Source: Patescibacteria group bacterium (GTDB taxonomy: Bacteria > Patescibacteriota > Microgenomatia > UBA12405 > JAHJSD01). From it: 11,837 nucleotides of DNA. The DNA lies in assembly GCA_018830585.1 (NCBI GenBank), contig JAHJSD010000072.1:1-11837 (forward strand), in the 5' to 3' direction. Within the stretch, counting starts at the first letter, position 1. Each line of letters opens with the position of its first letter. Positions 5,855-11,730 of the stretch are shown piece after piece. Position numbers and translations under genes: made by a program. Under the pieces are notes generated by a model that ran no database searches, was not told the DNA's origin, and saw only the letters and a list, made by a program, of their open reading frames with translations.

Positions 5855-6322
5855 ATGCCAAAGAAAAAGATAAATAATTATCTTGGACGTAACTTCAAAA
5901 AAACAAGGGAAAATGACAAAATCTCAAATGAGCACCGCTCCGAGTTGATGTCGAAAATCACCTCTCAAAATACTAAGTTTGAGTTAGATTTTATTAATTT
6001 ACTCAAAAGGTCAATTTTAAATAGATTTAAAACACACGATGTTTCTTTAAAAGGTAAACCCGATATAGTATTTCAGAAAGAAAAACTATGTATATTTTTA
6101 GATAGTGATTTTTGGCATGGTTGGCAATACCCTAGATGGAGGCACTTATTAAAAAATGATTTTTGGAAAGAGAAAATAAACAATAACAGGAATAGAGATA
6201 TTAAAACAACTAGATTTTTAAGAAAACGGGGTTGGAAAGTCCTAAGAATTTGGGAGCATAAATACAAATGCCAACCCAATGAGGTTATTCAATTAATAAA
6301 TCAAGCACTCTATGAAAAATAA
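5855..6322 (+). CDS. vsr: Very short patch repair endonuclease Vsr
   Basis: This 155-aa protein starts from the ATG 4 bp after the restriction gene; a longer frame from 5801 overlaps that gene and is unlikely. Vsr nicks 5' of the T in T:G mismatches made by deamination of 5-methylcytosine. Typical landmarks are HRSELMSKITSQNTKFEL (27-44), KGKPDIVF with Asp70, FLDSDFWHG with His88, FWKEKINNNRNRD (103-115) and LRKRGWKVLRIWEH with Glu134. The His/Cys-rich zinc-binding segment that follows F-W-H in E. coli Vsr is replaced here by GWQYPRWRH with no cysteine. It may thus be a zinc-free variant. Placement beside a C5 methyltransferase is classic. Confidence 0.9.
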   Translation: MPKKKINNYLGRNFKKTRENDKISNEHRSELMSKITSQNTKFELDFINLLKRSILNRFKTHDVSLKGKPDIVFQKEKLCIFLDSDFWHGWQYPRWRHLLKNDFWKEKINNNRNRDIKTTRFLRKRGWKVLRIWEHKYKCQPNEVIQLINQALYEK

Positions 6323-6339
6323 TATGTCTAATAGGAACT

Positions 6340-6561
6340 TTACCTGTGAAACAAATCCTCCACCCTTACTTTAAATTTTCTGGAAATTTTCATCAGGAGC
6401 TTTAAAGAAGGGCTTTCCCGACCTTGCTCGATATAACCCATATAAACCCTAGAGATACCTAATTCGTGAGCAAGCTCTTCCTGTGTAAGGATATCTTGTT
6501 GCCTTAATTTTTGCACCTTCTTTCCCAAACTTTTTAGAGTTTCGCTAGTTGTTTTTGGCAT
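6340..6561 (-). CDS. XRE-family regulator, possible controller (C) protein
   Basis: This is a 73-aa single-domain Cro/C1-type helix-turn-helix protein, with TQEELAHELGISRVYMGYIE at residues 26-45 and PSLKLLMKISRKFKVRVEDL at the end. Size and position beside a restriction-modification cassette fit controller proteins, which time nuclease expression after the methyltransferase. It is convergent with vsr (17 bp between ends), not upstream of the restriction gene as many C genes are. An inverted repeat overlaps its own start codon, suggesting autoregulation. I see no copy of that inverted repeat before the restriction gene, so control of the R-M genes is not shown. It could also be the antidote or repressor of something else. 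Confidence 0.8.
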   Translation of the reverse strand: MPKTTSETLKSLGKKVQKLRQQDILTQEELAHELGISRVYMGYIEQGRESPSLKLLMKISRKFKVRVEDLFHR

Positions 6562-6582
6562 ACATCAACATTCTTGTATGCC
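6557..6582. promoter_or_regulatory. Inverted-repeat operator over the XRE start codon
   Basis: GGCATAC (6557-6563) and GTATGCC (6576-6582) are perfect 7-bp arms with a 12-bp spacer. The left arm covers the start codon (6559-6561). The right arm reaches the predicted transcription start. Arms 19 bp apart centre to centre, about two helical turns, suit a dimeric HTH protein. Confidence 0.6.
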
Positions 6583-6589
6583 GAATGCC

Positions 6590-6598
6590 TATATACCA
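6590..6598 (-). promoter_or_regulatory. Extended -10 promoter of the XRE gene
   Basis: On the minus strand, TG-G-TATATA spans 6598 to 6590. It predicts transcription from about 6583, right at the edge of the inverted repeat, so a bound regulator would block initiation. Confidence 0.45.
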
Positions 6599-6678
6599 CT
6601 AAATATATCTAAGCATATAGCCGTAAAAGGGGGTTGTTTTCTTCTCTAAGAAATACTAAGATATATTTATAGAGAATT

Positions 6679-7026
6679 ATGAAAAAGATAATTTTGATAT
6701 TATTAGGGACTATTCTACTTTCTGTCAAACCACAGGAAGCATCAGCATTCCTTCGTTTCAGACCTCCTAAACCCACCATTCCACCCGGACCGACAATAAT
6801 TTTACCTACCTGGATACCAAGAAGATGGAATTTTAAACCAACGAATACTCCCACGCCGACGATCACGCTTACCGTTACTCCAACCATAACGCCAACGCCA
6901 ACGCCAACATCAACTCCTACATCAACACCTATAAATACACCCACTCCAACTCCTACGCCTACTTTGGTAGTAAAAAGAGTTTTTGTAACAAGTTCAACTT
7001 TTGATGGTAATTTAGCGTTAATTTAG
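6679..7026 (+). pseudogene. Secreted T/P-rich protein, truncated
   Basis: This 115-codon ORF begins with a signal peptide: MKK, a hydrophobic run to about residue 15, and an A-S-A site at 21-23. A Pro-rich stretch follows, then a Thr-Pro repeat linker at about 55-96. The end reads VKRVFVTSSTFDGNL and then stops at a TAG formed by a 9-bp tandem repeat. In DUF1554-like surface proteins, as I remember them, that K-R-V-F-V-T-S-[ST]-x-[YF]-x-G-N-L string opens a globular domain of over 100 residues (GGLAGADAKC...). Here the domain is missing and not found beyond the transposase. It may still be secreted as a short protein. A TATAGA box lies 5 nt before the ATG. Confidence 0.65.
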
Positions 7027-7059
7027 CGTTAATAGCGTTAATAGCGTTAATAGCGTTAA
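7013..7059 (+). repeat. Tandem repeat of TAGCGTTAA, five units
   Basis: Units lie at 7013, 7024, 7033, 7042 and 7051. The last four are contiguous, while two T residues separate the first. The second unit provides the stop codon that ends the truncated secreted protein. The array lies exactly at the lost junction between that gene and the transposase repeats. Confidence 0.9.
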
Positions 7060-7060
7060 T

Positions 7061-7167
7061 AGGGACGGGTTTTGACTTCATTGACAGATAGGGACAAATT
7101 AACAGGGACGGGTTCTGACTTCATTAACAGGGACGGGTTCTGACTTCATTGACAGATAGGGACAAAA
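7061..7167 (+). repeat. REP-like repeat array upstream of the RAYT transposase
   Basis: AGGGACGGGTTYTGACTTC plus ATT occurs three times (7061-7082, 7104-7125, 7129-7150). The first and third are followed by GACAGATAGGGACAAA (7083-7098, 7151-7166). Repeats of the AGGGACGG type beside RAYT genes are something I recall from many genomes and are probable targets or ends for the transposase. No copy is seen downstream of the gene, so the element is one-ended or truncated. Confidence 0.8.
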
Positions 7168-7178
7168 TACAATAAACT
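7149..7178 (+). promoter_or_regulatory. Promoter of the RAYT transposase inside the last repeat
   Basis: TTGACA (7149-7154) and TAAACT (7173-7178) are 18 bp apart, predicting a start about 3 nt before the ATG. The -35 box straddles the last repeat copy, so the repeat carries part of the transposase promoter. Confidence 0.45.
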
Positions 7179-7187
7179 ATGGTGTAA

Positions 7188-7799
7188 ATGCCTCGTCGCA
7201 CCCGCCCTCATTATCCGTTTCAATATTATCATGTTTTTAATATGGGTTTTGATAGAAAGGGGATTTTTAAAGAAGAGTCCGATTATCTTCGTTTTTTAAG
7301 GAAACTCAAAGAAAGTAAGTCTAAATTTGATTGGATAATATACTCGTATTGTCTGTTGCCTAACCACTATCACCTTCATATTCAAGTCCGGTCCGATTGT
7401 TTAAGTAAGATTGTTCACTGGCTGCAAACTTCTCATTCTGTTTATTTTAATAAGAAACACAAACACTTCAGCCCCGTTTTCACCGGGAGATTCAAGTCAA
7501 TACTTGTCCAGAAAGAACTGTACCACGTACATCTTTCAAAATATATTCACTTAAACCCTGTTAGGGCTGGGCTTGTAAAATATCCTCAGGATTATTCCTA
7601 TTCAAGTTACCCTGAAATAATAAATAAAAGGAATCATGATTATAAAATTGTTGACAGAAGAACAATTAAGTCACTAACCGGCGGATCAATAAAATTATAT
7701 AGAAAGTTTGTGGAAGAGACAGATGAATTAGGCTATTCTCCTGAAAAACAAGTGAGAGGGATTGTCGGAACCACACGTTTTATAAGTCAATTTAAATAA
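7188..7799 (+). CDS. REP-associated tyrosine transposase (RAYT), IS200/IS605-like Y1 family
   Basis: This 203-aa protein opens with PRRTRPHYPFQYYHVFNMG, typical of the family. The HUH metal-binding motif is H62-L-H64 in LPNHYHLHIQV. FTGRFKS lies at 99-105 and the nucleophile region is LSKYIHLNPVRAGLV, with Tyr119 as the likely DNA-linking tyrosine. The enzyme handles single-stranded DNA and is thought to move or process REP-type hairpins rather than full IS elements. Size is normal and no frameshift is seen, so it may be active. Repeats lie just upstream. Downstream is a G+C-richer non-coding stretch and then another dispersed-motif copy. Confidence 0.93.
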   Translation: MPRRTRPHYPFQYYHVFNMGFDRKGIFKEESDYLRFLRKLKESKSKFDWIIYSYCLLPNHYHLHIQVRSDCLSKIVHWLQTSHSVYFNKKHKHFSPVFTGRFKSILVQKELYHVHLSKYIHLNPVRAGLVKYPQDYSYSSYPEIINKRNHDYKIVDRRTIKSLTGGSIKLYRKFVEETDELGYSPEKQVRGIVGTTRFISQFK

Positions 7800-7807
7800 A
7801 ACTTGAG

Positions 7808-7974
7808 ATGGCTCCCCGGGTAGGACTCCCTCCTTATCTTCGCACTCGCCTTTTGGGAACTATTCGTTCACGGCTCGTGCCAAGATTAATCGGAGGACAC
7901 GGCGAACCTAAAAGGTTCTCGTCAACCACAAGAAACAAAAAAATCCGGAATCGCCTTGGACTCCTGATTTTTTT
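7808..7974. repeat. G+C-richer repeat-like stretch ending in a terminator-like hairpin
   Basis: The stretch starts TGGCTCCCCGGGTAGGACT, which resembles an antisense tRNA acceptor and T-arm, but the following bases do not complete a tRNA. It ends in a hairpin with arms AAAAAAATC (7937-7945) and GATTTTTTT (7966-7974). An inner GGA/TCC pairing also fits, and the T-run would suit a bidirectional terminator between the transposase and the leftward 479-aa gene. A plus-strand ORF of 122 codons runs through here but overlaps the end of that gene and looks spurious. Confidence 0.5.
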
Positions 7975-8104
7975 GCTCGGCGGATGGGACGATTTTCGAA
8001 CTGCTGACTGGTATAAAATTGTTAAATACCCAGAGATAGTAATGCAACAAGCCTCAAATCTACTCGCTCTCCCTTATCTGACAAAATATCCCTCAAATAT
8101 TAAA
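7975..8104 (+). pseudogene. 28-bp motif copy and short coding-like remnant
   Basis: It begins with the dispersed motif (7975-8002), here GCTCGGCGG through GATTTTCGAACT. In one frame it reads LGGWDDFRTADWYKIVKYPE. This resembles the 34-aa ORF at 11724 (LARWYDYRTIDWSSELEYPE), keeping W-x-D-[YF]-R-T-x-D-W and Y-P-E. The frame runs into the oppositely oriented 479-aa gene without a credible end. I read it as a remnant of a small gene, product unknown. Confidence 0.4.
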
Positions 8105-9544
8105 CTACAAAGAAAACCCCTCTTCTCTGCCTTTGATAACCATAACTCCTTTCACTGTTCCATTTTCTCCAACTGAAACCTTTTTTACTTCGCTAACATA
8201 TTCATTGTCTTCTTTTACTTCAATTCCAAATCGCTCCTTTAACACTTGCCCTGTTAGAGTAACTTTTTCTGCTGTCTCACTAACTTTGTCTTCCTTATAT
8301 AAAAACCATATTGCTCCAGACCCTTCCATATCTTGAGTTAAAAATTCAACCCTGGGATTCCTAAAAACTCCAAATTGATCCTCAGAACTACCCGTAAATC
8401 CTCCTTTATATTTTTTTAATAAATCAAAGCCTCCAACTTGCACAAAGCTACCTCTCTGTTTTACTAACCAACCATCTTTATCAATCTCGCTTCCCACAAC
8501 TATCTCAGCAGGGTAGTCATCCCTTCCGTCTCTTTCTATTGTTGTTTTTATCACCACGCTTCCTTTCTCAACAGAACGATCTATATTAAACCTGGCCACA
8601 TCTCGACAGTTTACTAAAGGCTCCCTTTCATCCGTTTTGTCATAAACTACAAAACTTAAATCGTAGCGACGAAACTGGTCATAATATCCGAGTGTAGCGA
8701 CTGTAAAATTACCATCCTCTAGAACTTGAACAATCTTTTCTTTCCCAACAGGATCATCTCTATATCTAACTAGTACTGTATAAAGTAAAGGATAATTTGG
8801 AAGAACTTCATCTGGATGCCCAATACTGACTTTTTCCCATCCCTGACCCTGGTATTCCTTCCTGAGCCTTGCCACCAATTCATCTCGGGTCTCATAAACT
8901 CTATCCTTTCTAGTAAAAACATCAATCAATCCTTGAGGGCTTACATGATATGGAGTCTCAAATCCCTCATAAAAACCCCAGTTTCTTACCCATCTAGAAA
9001 CAGGAGGTGTAAAACCAACTGTCCTACCAGTTGTAAGGTTCTTCACTACATATTCACCGTCCCAATCTTCTTTCTCGGGATCATTTTCCACTTCTGAATT
9101 CTTAAAAGGAGACCACTGCCCCTTACTAACAGTCCCTGCATAAGTAACCTCATATCTCATGTCATTATGTTCAAAATGTCTATCTTTAGAATGATATGCA
9201 TCTCTTGCTAAATCCAACCATCCAGCTAGTTGTTGATGGGTATGGCCGTTTTCTTTTACGATTTGATTTGCTCTTACCAGTGCATCAATTAATGATTCTT
9301 CTTCTCCAAGAAAACCATTATACGAATACATCCCAACACCAACACCTCTTGCCTTATCTGGTCTCATTACTGTTTCAAGCTCGGTTACCGGAATACCGTT
9401 GAGGTGGGTCAATCGCCTTATGACCTCTTCACTGTTAACTTCTCCAACTCTAAAACCACTATCCTCATTAACCCCATCTGGGTTTATGCCAGGAATGTCT
9501 CCTAAATTTTGAAACTTTTTGGGTCTTTCTGCAGATTCATCCAT
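8105..9544 (-). CDS. Unrecognised 479-aa soluble protein
   Basis: I do not recognise a family. The protein has no signal peptide or membrane span, is acidic and rich in charged residues, and looks mixed alpha/beta. Visible features are an N-terminal polar leader, a helical part at about 80-120 (SLIDALVRANQIV, HQQLAGWLDLARDAYH), then many alternating strand-like segments with aromatic residues. One of these (YVVKNLTTGRTVGF) is followed by VSRWVRNWGFYEGF. The C-terminal third (VEKGSVVIKTTIERDG, then VKKVSVGENGTVKGVMVI) looks beta-rich. The ATG overlaps the upstream small membrane-protein gene by 8 bp, so they form an operon. G+C appears somewhat higher than in the defence island. Confidence 0.8.
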   Translation of the reverse strand: MDESAERPKKFQNLGDIPGINPDGVNEDSGFRVGEVNSEEVIRRLTHLNGIPVTELETVMRPDKARGVGVGMYSYNGFLGEEESLIDALVRANQIVKENGHTHQQLAGWLDLARDAYHSKDRHFEHNDMRYEVTYAGTVSKGQWSPFKNSEVENDPEKEDWDGEYVVKNLTTGRTVGFTPPVSRWVRNWGFYEGFETPYHVSPQGLIDVFTRKDRVYETRDELVARLRKEYQGQGWEKVSIGHPDEVLPNYPLLYTVLVRYRDDPVGKEKIVQVLEDGNFTVATLGYYDQFRRYDLSFVVYDKTDEREPLVNCRDVARFNIDRSVEKGSVVIKTTIERDGRDDYPAEIVVGSEIDKDGWLVKQRGSFVQVGGFDLLKKYKGGFTGSSEDQFGVFRNPRVEFLTQDMEGSGAIWFLYKEDKVSETAEKVTLTGQVLKERFGIEVKEDNEYVSEVKKVSVGENGTVKGVMVIKGREEGFSL

Positions 9545-9812
9545 ATTTTAATCTATCAACTACTTTTAATATTTTACCTCTCTTTTCCAAATCTAAAAAC
9601 ACTGCTAATGGGACACTTGACCGAAACTCCCTTCTTTTTGCTCTGGACATGAGTAGTTCCCCCACCGCAACTATACAAAAACCCAAAGCTGGTATTTGCC
9701 AATTAATACCCCCCGAAATTATAGTTGCTACACCTCCAGAACTCGTTGTCCATTTAAGTAGTGTTTTATCAATTTTTTTTCCACTCTTCTTTAGTTTATC
9801 ACCGTTTATCAC
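9537..9812 (-). CDS. Small membrane protein of unknown function
   Basis: This 91-aa protein starts at GTG (9812). A basic N-terminus (LKKSGKKIDKTLLK) precedes a hydrophobic region at about 25-55 (GGVATIISGGINWQIPALGF, CIVAVGELL) that can form one or two spans. A basic cytoplasmic tail follows (SRAKRREFR... VDRLKYG). No family recognised. AGAGGTG overlaps the start and could act as the ribosome-binding site if a slightly different start is used. The stop TGA overlaps the next gene's ATG by 8 bp, so this protein may anchor or regulate the 479-aa product. Confidence 0.7.
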   Translation of the reverse strand: MINGDKLKKSGKKIDKTLLKWTTSSGGVATIISGGINWQIPALGFCIVAVGELLMSRAKRREFRSSVPLAVFLDLEKRGKILKVVDRLKYG

Positions 9813-9816
9813 CTCT

Positions 9817-9840
9817 AAGGTGTTTTTCTATCTACACCTT
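9817..9840. promoter_or_regulatory. Inverted repeat before the small membrane-protein gene
   Basis: AAGGTGT (9817-9823) and ACACCTT (9834-9840) have a 10-nt loop and lie 5 nt before the GTG start at 9812. It could be an operator or a leader hairpin. TAGATA (9834-9829) on the minus strand is a possible -10 inside it. Confidence 0.4.
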
Positions 9841-9872
9841 TGGTAAATGAAGCTTTAACTTTGTCCAATTTG

Positions 9873-10035
9873 GCTCGCCGGATGCCTGCCCGCCTCTGGA
9901 GGGGAACGATTTTCGAACTATCATCGTGCCCTGAAAGTAGTTTGTCCTTTGCCCCCAAAAAAGATGTAGCCTCTTTTTACCCATCCTTACTTAATCTCTA
10001 GCCCCGTCCCGAACTGACGAACTGAACGAACTGAC
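9873..10035 (+). repeat. Dispersed ~165-bp repeat, copy 2
   Basis: This is the direct counterpart of 66-234. The 28-bp motif is again split, here by a G+C-rich insert (GCCTGCCCGCCTCTGGAGGG). Inverted repeats are kept: AACTA/TAGTT (9916-9920, 9938-9942) and AAAAAGA/TCTTTTT (9958-9964, 9972-9978, 7-nt loop). The first stem pairs different bases from those of copy 1 yet still pairs, which hints at selection for structure. It ends in CGAACTGA tandem units joined to a truncated gene. Confidence 0.75.
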
Positions 10036-10267
10036 TTTTACCTTTGCTCTTCATCATTTAGATGATAAAGAGAAGGTGCTAAAGGAAGCAGTTAAAAATT
10101 TTAAATACCTCTTCTTGTGTGAGCCAGTTAAGGATTTGTACCATGCCTTGTTTGATGCTGGAAGAACTCTTCCTAAAAAAGAATGGCTAGCCTTGTTCGA
10201 CAAAGTATTGAAAAACTACCAACTTTACCAACACAAAAGCAGCTTAATCGTCTTTTGGTCTTCCTAA
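9995..10267 (+). pseudogene. C-terminal fragment of a class I SAM methyltransferase
   Basis: The frame has no proper start and emerges from the repeat. It then reads FALHHLDDKEKVLKEAVKNF, KYLFLCEPVKDLYHALFDAG, RTLPKKEWLALFDKVL and ends IVFWSS. The A-L-H-H-L-x-D-x-x-x-x-L-x-E string is the usual post-motif-II helix of class I methyltransferases, where it follows the SAM-binding core. That core (about 100 residues) is absent, replaced by the dispersed repeat. It is a dead fragment. Family call is moderate. The stop lies 5 bp before another copy of the 28-bp motif. Confidence 0.6.
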
Positions 10268-10272
10268 AATTT

Positions 10273-10300
10273 GCTCGCCGGATGGAACGATTTTCGAACT
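10273..10300 (+). repeat. 28-bp dispersed motif, intact copy
   Basis: This is the cleanest copy, GCTCGCCGG through GATTTTCGAACT. It sits exactly between two convergent gene ends: the methyltransferase fragment stop (5 bp away) and the GNAT stop codon (2 bp away). It contains TTCGAA and the mini-hairpin CGA-TTT-TCG. Confidence 0.75.
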
Positions 10301-10302
10301 TG

Positions 10303-10863
10303 CTACCAATATCCTTTGCTAATGTAAAATGGTTTCTTGCCATTAAGGACGTGATTAAATATCTTAGCTGAACCGAGAGAGGCAATCATTCCTCCATCGC
10401 CTTCTTTCATCTCTCCCTGGCTATTTATCCAAGAGAATTGTTTTTTTAGAGAAACAAAACCAGTTTTTTGGTGGAGCTTTTTGGAGGCAATATTCTTGGG
10501 GTCAATTGAGAGGAAAGCCAAATCGCAATCACTTTGTTTTAAAAAATTAATTACTCTTGAGGATAATTTACTAGCAATGCCCTTTTTTCTATAATTGGGG
10601 TGAGTGCAGATTCCGAAACCACCTAGCTTTATCTTTTTACCCTCATACTTTGTTGTTTCTATATGAATTCCAGCCCAACCGACTAGCCGCCTTCCAATAT
10701 ATCCGAAAGCATGAGCTATCTCAGGATGGTAAAAATCTTCTTGTATCTCCTGGGGGTCAATCTCGGGAAAGCAGAGTTTTTGGAGCTCCGACTTGTCTTG
10801 CTTTTGCTTTTTAGTTAAATCAGACGACTTAATGATATTTATCTGGAGACCATTTTGATCCAT
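10303..10863 (-). CDS. GNAT N-acetyltransferase
   Basis: This 186-aa enzyme would move acetyl from acetyl-CoA to an amine. The GNAT core shows a strand at 60-70 (LVGWAGIHIET) and motif A, KLGGFGICTHPNYRKKGIAS (79-98). Its R-K-K-G-I-A pyrophosphate loop is at 92-97, followed by the helix KLSSRVINFLKQ. Motif B follows (DLAFLSIDPKNIASKKLHQK, then TGFV). The tail after 140 is longer than in minimal GNATs and ends FYISKGYW, a little like AAC(2')-type enzymes; substrate unknown. It is not closely similar to the other GNAT in this window, yet shares its 5' flank and 3' motif. The promoter predicts a leaderless mRNA. Confidence 0.9.
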   Translation of the reverse strand: MDQNGLQINIIKSSDLTKKQKQDKSELQKLCFPEIDPQEIQEDFYHPEIAHAFGYIGRRLVGWAGIHIETTKYEGKKIKLGGFGICTHPNYRKKGIASKLSSRVINFLKQSDCDLAFLSIDPKNIASKKLHQKTGFVSLKKQFSWINSQGEMKEGDGGMIASLGSAKIFNHVLNGKKPFYISKGYW

Positions 10864-10989
10864 GGTCTAATTCTACCAAAATATCAGTTCTAAGAAAGTT
10901 AACGTCATTTCCTAGCTTGGGAAAATCAACTAAGCTTTTTAAAAAGGAGAGAGTAGTAGGTAGGTATTACTCTAGGTATAAAATGCTCC
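10861..10989. repeat. Direct repeat in the 5' flank of the first GNAT gene
   Basis: It matches 11604-11730 at roughly 84% by eye, from the ATG through the -10 box, a GTTAAC, the palindrome CTTTTTAAAAAG and a TATTAC block to ATGCTC on the plus strand. The match stops at the ATG of each GNAT, so the flank is shared while the genes are not. Confidence 0.85.
10870..10878 (-). promoter_or_regulatory. Extended -10 promoter of the first GNAT gene
   Basis: On the minus strand, TG-G-TAGAAT ends 6 nt before the ATG, predicting transcription from the start codon itself. The same box stands before the second GNAT gene. Confidence 0.6.
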
Positions 10990-11056
10990 CCGTCGTGGAC
11001 GAAGTTAGAACTGATTTAACCTCGGATTATTGACCGGATGGGACGATTTTAGAACT
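10985..11056 (+). repeat. Two diverged 28-bp motif copies in tandem
   Basis: 10985-11012 (GCTCCCCGTCGTGG... TTAGAACT) and 11033-11056 (ACCGGATGGG... TTTTAGAACT) are related to each other and to the intact motif at 10273. The second overlaps the stop codon of the second GNAT gene (11055-11057). A 16-codon plus-strand ORF (10983-11033, MLPVVDEVRTDLTSDY) starts in the first copy and ends exactly where the second begins. Confidence 0.6.
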
Positions 11057-11606
11057 AGCTGCCCCATTCTCTTTTAAGAAGACTGAAAACCACATAGTTT
11101 AAGAAACGATTGTTTACAAACTCAAATTCTCTAACGATCCCTTCTTTTGTAAACCCCAACCTTTCAGCCAAAGCTAAACTTCTTTTATTTTTCGTGGCTG
11201 CTTCATATCCGATACGATTCAATCCTAAATTTTTAAAGCAATATTTAATTACTTTTTTTAGAGATTTACTCATAATACCTTTCCCTTGGTGTTCGCTATC
11301 AATCCAGCAGCCAATACTTGCTCGACGATGTTCCTTTTTAAATTCAATGATACCTAAACAGCCGACTAATTTGTTTTTATACCAAACTCCAAACTCTAAT
11401 CCCTTCCCTTCTTTTTGTTCTTTTAGGGAATCATTGATGAATTTTCCTGAATCTTTTACTTTTTTTACTCCAGGTATCCAGGGAAGCCAAGAAAGTAAAT
11501 GTTCTCTGTTTCTTTGTACCAATTTAAAAAGATCAGAAGCCCATTCACTTTTCCAAGAGCGTAGCTGAATATCTCCACTCACATTAATTAAGATGTCTTT
11601 TTTCAT
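11055..11606 (-). CDS. GNAT N-acetyltransferase, RimJ/RimL type
   Basis: This 183-aa enzyme matches the ribosomal-protein-serine/alanine acetyltransferase branch. An early helix carries NREHLLSWLPWIPG (33-46). The core follows as FGVWYKNKLVGCLGI (72-86) and ASIGCWIDSEHQGKGIMSKS (96-115), with the acetyl-CoA loop Q-G-K-G-I-M at 107-112. RIGYEAATKNKRSLALAERL (131-150) and GFTKEGIVRE come next. Family members acetylate protein N-termini, or in some cases small amines or antibiotics; the substrate is unknown here. Length is normal. Its 5' flank is nearly the same as that of the neighbouring, unrelated GNAT. Confidence 0.93.
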   Translation of the reverse strand: MKKDILINVSGDIQLRSWKSEWASDLFKLVQRNREHLLSWLPWIPGVKKVKDSGKFINDSLKEQKEGKGLEFGVWYKNKLVGCLGIIEFKKEHRRASIGCWIDSEHQGKGIMSKSLKKVIKYCFKNLGLNRIGYEAATKNKRSLALAERLGFTKEGIVREFEFVNNRFLNYVVFSLLKREWGS

Positions 11607-11730
11607 GGTCTATTCTACCAAAATATCAATTCTAATAAAGTTAACATCATTTCCTAGCCTTATTAAATCAATTAAACTTTTTAAAAAGAAGAGGGTGGTG
11701 GGTAGTATTACCCTAGGCGTAAAATGCTCG
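11604..11730. repeat. Direct repeat in the 5' flank of the second GNAT gene
   Basis: This is the partner of 10861-10989. It contains GTTAAC, CTTTTTAAAAAG and a better hairpin, GGGTA-GTAT-TACCC, before a plus-strand ATGCTC. It is probably a divergent promoter region carried along with each cassette. Confidence 0.85.
11612..11620 (-). promoter_or_regulatory. Extended -10 promoter of the second GNAT gene
   Basis: On the minus strand, TG-G-TAGAAT ends 5 nt before the ATG. Context is otherwise the same as for the first GNAT gene. Confidence 0.6.

Noticed and set aside
6609..6944. Minus-strand ORF rich in Gly-Val repeats
   Set aside because: It is the antisense of the Thr-Pro repeat linker of the secreted protein.
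7013..7167. CRISPR array
   Set aside because: Repeats are directly adjoining or unevenly spaced with no unique spacers of constant length, and no cas gene is seen.
7808..7840. Antisense tRNA-like start (TGGCTCCCCGGGTAGGACT) and TTCGAA motif copies resembling tRNA T-arms
   Set aside because: No matching T-stem, anticodon arm or D-arm can be drawn at any copy, so no tRNA gene is called.
7808..8176. Plus-strand ORF of 122 codons
   Set aside because: It passes through a repeat and a hairpin and overlaps the oppositely oriented 479-aa gene; amino-acid composition looks non-coding. Only its central motif remnant is kept.
8816..9402. Two plus-strand ORFs (8816-9097, 9196-9402) opposite the 479-aa gene
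   Set aside because: They are antisense shadows with no ribosome-binding site or recognisable domain.
11110..11568. Plus-strand ORF of 152 codons
   Set aside because: It is antisense to the RimJ/RimL-type acetyltransferase, whose motifs are unmistakable.
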